Shown here: positions 7,410 to 14,405 of the stretch, one piece after another
Layout: every line of letters begins with the position of its first letter
Position numbering within the stretch: the first letter of the stretch is position 1
NCBI GenBank assembly: GCA_023433305.1
Contig: JAEZCZ010000100.1
Coordinates: 1 to 15,036, forward strand
DNA: 15,036 bases
Source: Pseudomonadota bacterium
Lineage (GTDB): Bacteria > Pseudomonadota > Alphaproteobacteria > Sphingomonadales > Sphingomonadaceae
Reading direction: 5' to 3'
Notes under the pieces: model-generated
Seen by the model: the letters and a program-made list of their open reading frames with translations, nothing else
Databases searched by the model: none
Told to the model about the DNA's origin: nothing
Program-made: the position numbers and the translations under genes

Positions 7410-8441
7410 TCAGCGATTGAGGCGATTGAGCAGCTTGGCGCGCAAGCGCCGTGCTTTGGCGGCGTCGAGCGGCGCCAGTTCGCCCTGCGCGTGCTCGGGC
7501 AGGTGCGCCCCCGCACGATCGGCGGGCCCGAACACGTAGTAGTCGAACAATGCGCGCCAGGCGGCCTTCTCCGCTTCCGGCCGATCACGCAGGCTGAGCA
7601 GCCCGTGCAGCAGCGTGTTCATCGGCGTATCGATGAAAGCTGGGCTCGGATTCCACCAGTAGTTCACCATTACGTTGAACGCCTCGAGAGCCTCGACATG
7701 GTGCCACCACAATGCGGGATAGAAGAGGACGTCGCCTGGCTCCAGCTCGGCCACCTGCCCGGCCTCGCGCGCCTCCGCGAAGCCCGGGTGGCGCTCTAAA
7801 TTCGGGTCGGCGAAATCGACCATGCTCACGACTTGGCCCCCGGGTGTCGGTTCCAAGGGGCCCGGATAGAGGTTGGCCACCTGCTCTGGCGGGAACAGCG
7901 TGAAGCGGCGGCGCCCGACCAGCGAGCACGCCAGGTTGTTCGACGTGTCGAAATGGGCGGTGGCGACGGTCCGGTTGCCGATCCAAATGCTGACCAGGGG
8001 CGGTTCGCCCCCCAGAGAGCCCGGATCAAGACCCAGGTCGTTCTCCGACCGGAATCCCGGCAAGTAGAGATCGAGGTCGGTCGACCCGATGTAGAGGGCC
8101 GGCGGCTCCGCGTCCTCGAGGCTGGCTGCGATCCGATCGAGGAATTCGCCAAGCGGTGCGCGCGCCGCCTCGAAGTTAAGGCCGGTCAGATCGGAATTGT
8201 AGAAGAACCGTCCGCCGATCTCAGGAGCGCCGGTATAGCCGACGATCGGACGACCGCCGTCGAAAGCCTTGAGATAGGCGATCGTAGCCTCGACGCTTTC
8301 TCGGCCGAGAGCCACGAGCGGCCAATCGTTCGCCACCCCCTTCAACACCGCCGGCTGCTGCGCCGCCATCAATTCGTCGAGCGGAATGCGGTCGGGCGTG
8401 ACCCCGGTGATCTCTTGAACCTTGCGCATTGCCTCGGACAT
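7410..8441 (-). CDS. Cupin_8/JmjC-like Fe(II)/2-oxoglutarate-dependent oxygenase (FIH-like)
   Basis: This 343-residue protein has the cupin_8 / JmjC fold seen in factor-inhibiting-HIF and related hydroxylases. The iron triad is intact: H163 and D165 in TAHFDTSNN, and H247 in YPALWWHHVEAL, which closely resembles the WWHH segment of FIH. Other family landmarks are the early QPAVLKGVANDWPL (substrate-entry region), GRRRFTLFPPEQ, ELEPGDVLFYPA and the post-triad VNYWWNPSP. Members hydroxylate proteins or small molecules using 2-oxoglutarate and O2; nothing here identifies the substrate. It follows the SapC gene by 11 bp and precedes the halogenase by 20 bp, so the three are almost certainly one mRNA. 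The ribosome site is weak (AGGA about 14 nt upstream of the ATG), consistent with coupling to SapC translation. A start at Met5 is also possible. No signal peptide is visible, so it is probably cytoplasmic. Confidence 0.9.
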   Translation of the reverse strand: MSEAMRKVQEITGVTPDRIPLDELMAAQQPAVLKGVANDWPLVALGRESVEATIAYLKAFDGGRPIVGYTGAPEIGGRFFYNSDLTGLNFEAARAPLGEFLDRIAASLEDAEPPALYIGSTDLDLYLPGFRSENDLGLDPGSLGGEPPLVSIWIGNRTVATAHFDTSNNLACSLVGRRRFTLFPPEQVANLYPGPLEPTPGGQVVSMVDFADPNLERHPGFAEAREAGQVAELEPGDVLFYPALWWHHVEALEAFNVMVNYWWNPSPAFIDTPMNTLLHGLLSLRDRPEAEKAAWRALFDYYVFGPADRAGAHLPEHAQGELAPLDAAKARRLRAKLLNRLNR

Positions 8442-8452
8442 GGTCGGCGCGG

Positions 8453-9187
8453 CTATTCCTGCGAAGTCATTGAAGTGCTCGGATCGCGCTGCCTAGTCTT
8501 CAGCTCGACCAGCCTGTCCAGGTTCCCAACCGACGCCGCGGCCATGAAAGCCGCCTGTAGGAAGCCTGCGCGGTGAAGTTCGCCGAGCTCGTCGCCTGAA
8601 AGCGCGGCGAGGCGCTCCCGGTCGATGACGTGTACATCCGAAATCGCATAGACTTCGGTCTCAGCCACCCGCATCTCGAGATTGACCTGGCGGAGGAGAC
8701 CGGCCTTCTCGAAAGCCGCAATCATCGGGTCGAGCAGGTGATGCCCGACGTAGATCGACTGAAGCACGCCGGTGATGCGTTGCAGGTACCGGGAGTTCCC
8801 GCCGTGGGGCAGGAAAATCGGCGTTCCTTCGCTCCGCGACACGCGTGGGTGATCGAGGTCGACCCGGATCATCGGCTCCCCTTCCGGGGAATCGGGCGCG
8901 GCGATGCTGAATGGCCCCCGCTGCAGAAGCGCGGGAACGTAACGCGATTGCCAGTGCCCTTGGCGATCGATGAACAGGTTCTCGCCGCGAGACAGGCCCA
9001 GCAAGGCGACGGGACGCAGCGCACCTTCGGCATCCTTGCGGATCACGATCGGGTAGTCGCGCTGCACGTTTTCGAACTCGGTGGGAAAGACCAGGACCTG
9101 GTTGACCTGATCGTCGGCATCCGCACCGCTGCGCTCCATTACGCGCAGGTCGTGGTGGTCGACGTTGTTGAGCAAAACCTGGGTCAT
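8453..9187 (-). CDS. SapC-family protein
   Basis: This 244-residue protein is recognised by the characteristic opening LLNNVDHHDLRVMERSGA and the following NQVLVFPTEFENVQRDYPIV. It also has the conserved FIDRQGHWQSRYVPALLQRGPF and the C-terminal FLQAAFMAAASVGNLDRLVELK. The family name comes from a Campylobacter S-layer locus, but its biochemical role is unknown. In alpha- and gammaproteobacteria the family recurs next to TonB-dependent receptors, cupin_8 proteins and tryptophan halogenases, exactly as here. There is no signal peptide or membrane segment. It heads the three-gene run. The start at 9187 matches the family N-terminus but has no good Shine-Dalgarno sequence. AAGGAGGG lies 20 nt upstream, abutting a 7-codon reading frame (9207-9184) whose TGA overlaps the SapC ATG, so translational coupling is possible. 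Confidence 0.88.
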   Translation of the reverse strand: MTQVLLNNVDHHDLRVMERSGADADDQVNQVLVFPTEFENVQRDYPIVIRKDAEGALRPVALLGLSRGENLFIDRQGHWQSRYVPALLQRGPFSIAAPDSPEGEPMIRVDLDHPRVSRSEGTPIFLPHGGNSRYLQRITGVLQSIYVGHHLLDPMIAAFEKAGLLRQVNLEMRVAETEVYAISDVHVIDRERLAALSGDELGELHRAGFLQAAFMAAASVGNLDRLVELKTRQRDPSTSMTSQE

Positions 9188-9264
9188 TGGCGAGGCCGAG
9201 CGACCATCCCTCCTTGTCGGAACCAGCTATGTGACAGGCCGGGATCCGTCACAAGGCCAGAGAA

Positions 9265-9292
9265 AAAAGGCCGCTGCAAGCAGCGGCCTTTT
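9265..9292 (-). terminator. Intrinsic terminator after the TonB-dependent receptor
   Basis: A perfect 9-bp GC-rich stem (GGCCGCTGC / GCAGCGGCC, 9269-9277 and 9280-9288) with a 2-base loop is flanked by A4/T4 that can extend it. On the minus strand it is followed by six T residues, so it should end receptor transcripts 33 nt past the stop codon. The plus-strand face has four T residues and might work weakly in the other direction. It separates the receptor from the SapC run, which would then need its own promoter or rely on read-through. Confidence 0.85.
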
Positions 9293-9320
9293 CTCCCTCA
9301 TTATTCGGTTTCGGGCCGCA

Positions 9321-12300
9321 TCAGAACCGATAGCGGGCACCGAGGAAGATGCGCGGCTTCTGCTCCTGGGCGAACCACAGTTGGTTCTTGTCACGGCCGT
9401 AGGAACGGATCGGTTCGCTGAGGATGTTGATCGCTTCGAGCGAGACCGTGGCATTCTCCGTGATGTCGTAGCTGACGCTGGCGTCGAGCGTGCCAAACGG
9501 CTCGAAGAACACGGGGCTGCGACCACCACCACGGTTTACCGCGGAGAGGAACTTGTCGCGCCAGTTGTACGCCACGCGGGCCGAGAAGCCGTAGTTCTCG
9601 TAAATGCCCGTGACGTTGAAGCTGTCGGCCAGACCAACCAGAGCATAAGTGTTCGCGCTCGGATCGGACAGGATGTCGACGTTCACATCACCGTAGACCT
9701 TGGTGAAGGAGCCCGAGACACCGAAGCCGGTATCGCCGAAGAAGTACTGACCCTGCAGCTCGAAGCCGTGGATGTTGCCTTCCTCGTTGTTGATCGGCGT
9801 GTTCACATTGAACTGGAACAGCGGATCATCGGCGTTGGCGACGACATCTCGAGCAGCCAGCAGCTCGTCGACAAACGCTTGATTCAGTTGACGGTTGCCC
9901 GGCGCACCCGTCAATTGAGCTTCGAATTGCGTCCGCGCCGCGTCAACATCTCCGCCGTTCTGGTCGATCAGCGCGACGAAGCTGAACAGGCTCACGTCGC
10001 TTACGACCGCGCCCAGCGCCTCGATCTCGGCCAGGGCATCGCCCGAACGCGTGCCCGGAGCTCCAGAAGTCGGATCGCGCAGGCCGAACAGTTCCATCGG
10101 CACCTGGCCGATGCCCACGAAGTTCTTCACCTTCTTGGCGAAGAAACCAGCCGAAATGTAGCTCGACCGGTCGAAGTACCATTCGAGAGAAACGTCGAAG
10201 TTATCGGACACCAGTGGCAGCAAGCCCGGGTTGCCCGTTGTTCCGCCCGTCACGCCACCCAGGGCTGTCGGCCGGTTCGGCGGATTGGCCGACTCAGAGG
10301 CGAACAGGTTCCCGTAGTCCGCGCGCGCGATCGTCTTGCTGTACGAAACACGGGCAACGACATCGTCGACCGGCTCGATGCGGAAGTCGATCGATGGCAG
10401 GAGATTATTATACTCGCCCTCACCGCTTCGCTCGACAAGAGTCTCAGGAACGAGGCGCAGCACTCGGGTGAAATCGTTGTCGGAATCCCACTCGATCACG
10501 TCGGGCTGGTTGAACTGGGCGTAGGAATCGACTTTCGTATTCTCCCAGCGAGCGCCCGCCACGAGCCCCGCCGGGCGGCCCATGAGTTCTCCGTCCCACG
10601 TTAGCTGGGCGTAGAGCGACAGGATCTTTTCCTCCACTCGGTCGAAGTCGCTTCCGCTTACATTGATCGGATTTCCGAGCCCTTCGTAGTGCGAGGCGAA
10701 AGCTTGATAGAGATCGACCGCGTTCCCACGGAAAGCGATGTCCGCGTCGGTCACCGTGTAGTGATCGAACTGGCACGCCATGCAGAATTGCTCGACGAGG
10801 TCGCCGGCGATCTCCTGCACGTCACCCACGTTGTTGATGCCCCAGTCGCCGAGCGTTTGCTGGGTCTGGACGCGGGCGCTCGTCATCCGTGAGTCGATGT
10901 AGCTTGCGCCGACATCGAACCGGCTGCCCCCGCCGAAATCCCAGCCGAGGTTGGCGCTGAGCTGGTTTAGGCGGTGGCGCTGGCTTGCAGCATTGGTGCG
11001 CTGCACTTGCGTGCCGAGATCGCCGATGTCCAGAACACCATTGTTGTTGCCACGGTCGTCCGCCGTGCCGAGAATGCCATCCGTTCCGGCACCACTGTCA
11101 TTGAACGTCCAACTCTGATTGGGAACCTTCCCCGAGTAGTCGACCGAATGCGCGTCGACCACGGGGGCGCCGAATCCGACAAGCGTCGAGCTGGCACCGT
11201 TGGCCGAGTTCGGGGTGGAGTTGGAGACCGAGTGGTTACCGTCGAGCGTGAGCGTGAAGCTGTCGCCGATATCCCATTCTGCGTTCAAGCCGTACGACTG
11301 CATTTCGGTCTTCGTCGCGCGATACTGCTGCTCGAAACCGATGTCCTTGGTGCCGTACCCGGCGCCTTCCTCGATGTAGATTGCGGTCGGAACCGTATCG
11401 TTGGTATCGAAAGTAATGCGATCGAACGGGCGATTGAACCAGTTGCCCTGGTCGGTGCGCTCTTCGGAAAGCTCGTTCTGCGCGAAAAGGGCGTCCGCCG
11501 TGATCGTCAGCGTATCGATCGGGCGGAACTGCGCCGCACCCGACAGGTTGATGCGCTCGCGCTCCGATTCCGAATAGTGGTAACGGCTGTCGTTGGGGAC
11601 GGCCACGAGCGTGTCGGGATCGCTCGGGGCACCATCGACAACGGTCGCCGCGCCGCGACCTGGGAATGACGAGAACGGTGTGACGTTCCAATCGTTCGAC
11701 GTTGCGCTAGCCGCGGCGCTCTTGCGCTTCTGATAGGCGCCGAACAAGGACACGCCGAACATCTCGTTCGGGTCGCTCCAGGTCACGACGCCCGAGAACT
11801 CGGGGTCGATGCGGAAGTCTTCGTTGCTGAGGTCGTACAGCGCCTTGGCGCCGACACTCCCGCGCAGACCTTCACCCGCCGCATCGAGCGGCCGGATCGT
11901 GACGATGTTGATCGCCGCACCGATACCGCCCGACGGAATAGCGGAGCGGCCGGTCTTGTAGACTTCGAGACGGCTGACCCCTTCCGAAGCGAGATTGTTG
12001 AAATCGAACGAACGACTCGTCGCGCGGGCGAAGTCGACCGACTGATCGCCGCCCGGCGCATTGACGAACGAGGTGGCGATCTGCCGCCCGTTGACGGTCA
12101 CGAGGTTGAACTGCGGGCCGAAGCCGCGGACCGTGACCTGCGAGCCTTCGCCGTTGACGCGGTTGATCGACACGCCCGGAACGCGCTGCAGCGATTCGGC
12201 AAGGTTGGTGTCGGGGAACTTGCCGATGTCTTCGGCCGAGATCGCGTCGACGACGCCCGAGGCATCGCGCTTGATGTCCATCGCGCGCTCGAGAGCGCCG

Positions 12301-12476
12301 CGGACGCCGGTAACGACGATGGTGTTCTCTTCTTCCGCGGCGGCGGTGTCCTGCGCGAACGCCGGGACCGCCAGGGTTCCTGTGGCAACGGCCGATACAC
12401 TGGCGATCAGCGCGGCACGCAACATGCGCTTACCGCCCGAACGCGTGGAAACAGCTCGACTGTTGAGAGTGCTCAT
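9321..12476 (-). CDS. TonB-dependent outer-membrane receptor (Caulobacter/Xanthomonas-type, TIGR01782-like)
   Basis: This 1051-residue protein imports a ligand across the outer membrane using TonB-ExbBD energy. The start at 12476 has GGGGAG 7 nt upstream; a TTG start 24 bp earlier is less likely. A signal peptide with cleavage after AFA (about residue 41) leads into Asp/Glu-rich mature sequence and a TonB-box-like TIVVTG (about 52-57). The plug has IGKFPDTNLAESLQRVPGVS, VTVRGFG, LVTVNGR and GAAINIVTIRPL. The beta-barrel ends FLGARYRF with the C-terminal Phe needed for assembly. An Asp/Gly/Asn-rich loop at residues 460-486 resembles calcium-binding repeats, and a CMAC cysteine pair lies at 565-568. 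Relatives commonly take up oligosaccharides; the LacI-type operators upstream agree with a sugar ligand, but no glycoside hydrolase is present in the window. The length is normal for this large receptor class. Confidence 0.96.
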   Translation of the reverse strand: MSTLNSRAVSTRSGGKRMLRAALIASVSAVATGTLAVPAFAQDTAAAEEENTIVVTGVRGALERAMDIKRDASGVVDAISAEDIGKFPDTNLAESLQRVPGVSINRVNGEGSQVTVRGFGPQFNLVTVNGRQIATSFVNAPGGDQSVDFARATSRSFDFNNLASEGVSRLEVYKTGRSAIPSGGIGAAINIVTIRPLDAAGEGLRGSVGAKALYDLSNEDFRIDPEFSGVVTWSDPNEMFGVSLFGAYQKRKSAAASATSNDWNVTPFSSFPGRGAATVVDGAPSDPDTLVAVPNDSRYHYSESERERINLSGAAQFRPIDTLTITADALFAQNELSEERTDQGNWFNRPFDRITFDTNDTVPTAIYIEEGAGYGTKDIGFEQQYRATKTEMQSYGLNAEWDIGDSFTLTLDGNHSVSNSTPNSANGASSTLVGFGAPVVDAHSVDYSGKVPNQSWTFNDSGAGTDGILGTADDRGNNNGVLDIGDLGTQVQRTNAASQRHRLNQLSANLGWDFGGGSRFDVGASYIDSRMTSARVQTQQTLGDWGINNVGDVQEIAGDLVEQFCMACQFDHYTVTDADIAFRGNAVDLYQAFASHYEGLGNPINVSGSDFDRVEEKILSLYAQLTWDGELMGRPAGLVAGARWENTKVDSYAQFNQPDVIEWDSDNDFTRVLRLVPETLVERSGEGEYNNLLPSIDFRIEPVDDVVARVSYSKTIARADYGNLFASESANPPNRPTALGGVTGGTTGNPGLLPLVSDNFDVSLEWYFDRSSYISAGFFAKKVKNFVGIGQVPMELFGLRDPTSGAPGTRSGDALAEIEALGAVVSDVSLFSFVALIDQNGGDVDAARTQFEAQLTGAPGNRQLNQAFVDELLAARDVVANADDPLFQFNVNTPINNEEGNIHGFELQGQYFFGDTGFGVSGSFTKVYGDVNVDILSDPSANTYALVGLADSFNVTGIYENYGFSARVAYNWRDKFLSAVNRGGGRSPVFFEPFGTLDASVSYDITENATVSLEAINILSEPIRSYGRDKNQLWFAQEQKPRIFLGARYRF

Positions 12477-12492
12477 TTCGTTTCTCCCCATA

Positions 12493-12508
12493 CTGGCCAA
12501 CCGGCCAG
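12493..12508 (-). promoter_or_regulatory. Hairpin in the receptor 5' leader next to the ribosome-binding site
   Basis: CTGGCC-AACC-GGCCAG forms a perfect 6-bp GC-rich stem with a 4-base loop. It ends 3 nt upstream of the GGGGAG ribosome site (12484-12489) that serves the receptor start at 12476. It could modulate initiation or mRNA stability. Only the base pairing is seen; the function is a guess. Confidence 0.35.
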
Positions 12509-12545
12509 CCCTTGTTTCAAGACCGAGCGACCGGCCTTATTTCTT

Positions 12546-12559
12546 TGGTAGCGCTACCA
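12546..12559. promoter_or_regulatory. LacI-type operator, proximal copy (perfect 14-bp palindrome)
   Basis: TGGTAGCGCTACCA is a perfect palindrome with the central CG typical of LacI/GalR-family operators. It lies about 70 bp upstream of the receptor start codon and just downstream (about +26 to +39) of the predicted transcription start. A bound repressor would block elongation or loop to the distal copy at 12692-12705. No LacI-family gene is present in the window. Confidence 0.75.
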
Positions 12560-12590
12560 TTTAGGGATGCAGCTACTGATGCCGGGCCGA

Positions 12591-12618
12591 ATGCTAGCGA
12601 GGGCCTCGGCTATGTCAA
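12591..12618 (-). promoter_or_regulatory. Sigma-70-type promoter of the TonB-dependent receptor
   Basis: On the minus strand a perfect -35 box TTGACA (12613-12618) is followed after 16 bp by TAGCAT (12591-12596), which matches the -10 consensus at four of six positions. Transcription would start near 12584, giving a leader of about 108 nt. The promoter sits between the two LacI-type operators. Confidence 0.65.
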
Positions 12619-12691
12619 GCGAATACCCCGCCCCGGATAACACAATTCTCTATCGGCTGATGCGAACACGCAACAATCGACTAGGCGCTGC

Positions 12692-12705
12692 CGGTAGCGT
12701 TACCA
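12692..12705. promoter_or_regulatory. LacI-type operator, distal copy (imperfect palindrome)
   Basis: CGGTAGCGTTACCA matches the proximal operator at 12 of 14 positions and keeps the central CG and both GGTA/TACC arms. It lies 6 bp beyond the flippase stop codon and about 110 bp upstream of the predicted receptor transcription start. The centre-to-centre distance to the proximal copy is 146 bp, close to 14 helical turns, so both face the same side of the DNA. Confidence 0.65.
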
Positions 12706-12710
12706 AGATG

Positions 12711-13946
12711 TTAGGGTACTAAGGCGCGCTTTCGATTTGCCCACACGAGGCCGACCACCGTCAGGAGGCTCGCGCCAAACACCGCGGCGGCGGCCCCGCT
12801 CGCGCCCGCCCATGGCACCAGGAATGGCAAGGAGGCAACCGCCAGCCCCGTCGGGATGGCCCGCAACAGGAAGTTGCGCAAGGCGTGGCCGCGCGACACG
12901 AGCAGCGCCTCGAGGGTCGCGCCGGCGAGTTCGATGGCCGCCGCCGCCGAGAGAACGATCATCGGCGCGTAGGCGGCGGCGTATTCGCCACCGGCAATCG
13001 CCACGATCAGCCAATGCCCGGCCAGCGCGGCCAGGACCACCGCGCTCAACCCGGTGAACAGGGCGATCTTGCCGATCCGAGACGCGATATGCCGCGCTTG
13101 CTCCGGATCGCGCACGAGTTCGGGATAAGTCGCGCGTAGTAGGGCCTGGGCGAGCTTCAGGAGCCCTTCCCCAAGCTGCGCGGCAACGCGATAGATCGCG
13201 GCCATCGCGGCCCCGCCGAGCGCACCCACCAGCAGCACGATCAGCTGCCGCGAGGCAATCAGGAGCATGCCCGACAGTCCCGTTCCCCAGACGAACCCCC
13301 ACGCCCCCGTCTCGGCCGTCGGCAGGCGCCGCAGGCTGATGGCCCGAACCGAGAGCGGCTCCAGCCGCAGGGCGAAGCGCCAATAGACCGCTGCCGTCGC
13401 CAGCTCTCCGGCGGCCCAGGCGAGGAGGAATGCCGGTGTCGTCGGCGCGAGGAAGGCGGCGAACAGGGAGCACACGATGCGCACGATTGATGTCGTCGAG
13501 TCCGCCACGGCGGCTTGGGCGTAACGATCGTGGAGGCGCAAGATCCCGGTCGGAGTGGAACGTGCGGCCAGCAGCCACACGACCGTAAGGGCGAAAGCCT
13601 CCCAACGCAGCTCCGCAGGGACCGGCAGCCACTCGCCGCCGAGCCAAAGCAGCGCGGCAGCAATCGCCGAGCCCACCGTCAGGGAAAGAAGATCGAGCGC
13701 GAGCGCGAAACCAATCGAATTGCCCACAGTCTCGCGTCGCTGGCCCCAGCGGACCACCGCTTGCCACGTCTGGAACGAAGCGACCCCGGCAATGGCCTGC
13801 GCGAACGCGACCACCAGGATGAACTGGCCGAAGCCTTCGATCCCCAAAGCGCGGGTGGCCAGCGCCAGGTAGCCGAGGCTCAGCACGGCGTTGATGCCCC
13901 GCGCGCCCATCAGCCAGCCGGTGTTGGTCAATGCACGGCGGATCAT
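12711..13946 (-). CDS. Wzx-like polysaccharide/lipid-linked oligosaccharide flippase (MOP superfamily)
   Basis: This 411-residue polytopic membrane protein fits the oligosaccharide flippase family. These proteins move lipid-linked sugar repeat units across the inner membrane for exopolysaccharide or LPS assembly. I chose the start at 13946 because MIRRALTNTGWLMGARG is a typical N-terminus leading directly into TM1 (about residues 15-35). Longer starts up to 14201 run antisense through the VOC gene with no membrane character. Hydrophobic segments recur through the length (for example about 42-60, 80-103, 115-128, 155-167, 225-245, 294-315, 325-348, 360-378, 383-403), giving roughly 12 helices. 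The loop sequence YRVAAQLGEGLLKLAQALLRATYPEL (about 252-277) is characteristic of the family. No glycosyltransferase or polymerase neighbour is visible, so its pathway is unknown. No strong ribosome site or terminator was found. The 64-bp gap to the divergent VOC gene must hold its promoter unless transcription enters from further upstream. Confidence 0.85.
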   Translation of the reverse strand: MIRRALTNTGWLMGARGINAVLSLGYLALATRALGIEGFGQFILVVAFAQAIAGVASFQTWQAVVRWGQRRETVGNSIGFALALDLLSLTVGSAIAAALLWLGGEWLPVPAELRWEAFALTVVWLLAARSTPTGILRLHDRYAQAAVADSTTSIVRIVCSLFAAFLAPTTPAFLLAWAAGELATAAVYWRFALRLEPLSVRAISLRRLPTAETGAWGFVWGTGLSGMLLIASRQLIVLLVGALGGAAMAAIYRVAAQLGEGLLKLAQALLRATYPELVRDPEQARHIASRIGKIALFTGLSAVVLAALAGHWLIVAIAGGEYAAAYAPMIVLSAAAAIELAGATLEALLVSRGHALRNFLLRAIPTGLAVASLPFLVPWAGASGAAAAVFGASLLTVVGLVWANRKRALVP

Positions 13947-13986
13947 GTCGGCGCGTTTGGCGCAACGGCCCCAGGATTGCAAAGCC

Positions 13987-13999
13987 GCACGCGGCGTGC
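13987..13999. repeat. 13-bp inverted repeat in the flippase/VOC divergent gap
   Basis: GCACGC-G-GCGTGC is a perfect inverted repeat with a 1-base centre, 11 bp upstream of the VOC start codon in the 64-bp divergent intergenic region. It could be a regulator site for one or both genes, but such GC-rich symmetry also arises by chance in DNA of this composition. Confidence 0.3.
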
Positions 14000-14010
14000 A
14001 CACCGGCCGC

Positions 14011-14400
14011 ATGACGATTCCGCCCGCCCGCCTTGGGTTCTTCAAACTGAACGTGCCGGATCTCGAGCAAGCGAGGGCTTTCTGGAGCGAAGCTTTCGAC
14101 TTCTCGGTGACCGGCCAGATCGACGAACCGGATTTCCTCGAGCACATTCTCGCGTCGCCGGGGCAGGCCTCGGGCCCGAACCTGATGCTGGTACAATACA
14201 AGGACGGGCGCGACGTGACTGTCGGAAACGGTCACGGCCCGGTCGGCCTCGTTTGCGACGACATCCAGGCCAGTCACGATCGCGCCCTGGCTTGCGAGGC
14301 GGAAAAGATCACCGGGGTGTTCGAAGCCGGCGGCATCAAGATTGCGCTGCTGAAGAGCCCGCAAGGCCACGAAATCGAGCTCATCCAATTGCCGGGTTAA
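14011..14400 (+). CDS. VOC superfamily (glyoxalase/bleomycin-resistance/dioxygenase-like) small protein
   Basis: This 129-residue protein is the only plus-strand gene. It has a full-length two-module VOC fold: LGFFKLNVPDLEQARAFWSEAFDF at the start (beta-alpha of module 1), ASGPNLMLVQYKDG, then GPVGLVCDDIQASHDRALACEA (module 2) and the closing IALLKSPQGHEIELIQL. The last Glu (E123) matches a usual metal ligand. The module-1 position is Lys (K12) and the module-2 His position appears to be Pro, so a complete metal site is not evident. A binding or non-metal role is therefore possible, and no reaction can be assigned. The ATG at 14011 is preferred because the upstream in-frame sequence back to 13891 would overlap the flippase start and lacks VOC character. 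The ribosome site is weak. Its TAA overlaps the stop codon of the convergent ligase gene. Confidence 0.85.
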   Translation: MTIPPARLGFFKLNVPDLEQARAFWSEAFDFSVTGQIDEPDFLEHILASPGQASGPNLMLVQYKDGRDVTVGNGHGPVGLVCDDIQASHDRALACEAEKITGVFEAGGIKIALLKSPQGHEIELIQLPG

Positions 14401-14405
14401 CCCGG
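14392..14405. repeat. Perfect 14-bp palindrome holding both convergent stop codons
   Basis: CCGGGTTAACCCGG is fully self-complementary with no loop. The VOC stop (14398-14400, plus) and the ligase stop (14399-14397, minus) overlap within its central GTTAAC. Because it has no loop and no T-run, it is not a standard intrinsic terminator. It may simply reflect both proteins ending with proline-glycine codons in mirror image. Confidence 0.7.

Noticed and set aside
9230..9253. Inverted repeat TGTGAC...GTCACA resembling a CRP/FNR site
   Set aside because: The half-sites are separated by 12 bp (14 between TGTGA and TCACA) instead of the 6 bp a CRP-type dimer needs, so it does not fit a CRP operator.
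12640..12655. Sequence resembling the E. coli lac operator (GGATAACACAATT)
   Set aside because: The likeness is limited to one half and lacks symmetry. The GGTAGCGCTACC-type palindromes are much stronger candidates for LacI-family binding here.
12700..14388. Minus-strand open frame of about 562 codons overlapping the flippase in another frame
   Set aside because: Its sequence is Arg/Gly/Pro-rich without membrane helices. The overlapping 411-residue frame is plainly a polytopic flippase, and this one also runs antisense through the VOC gene.
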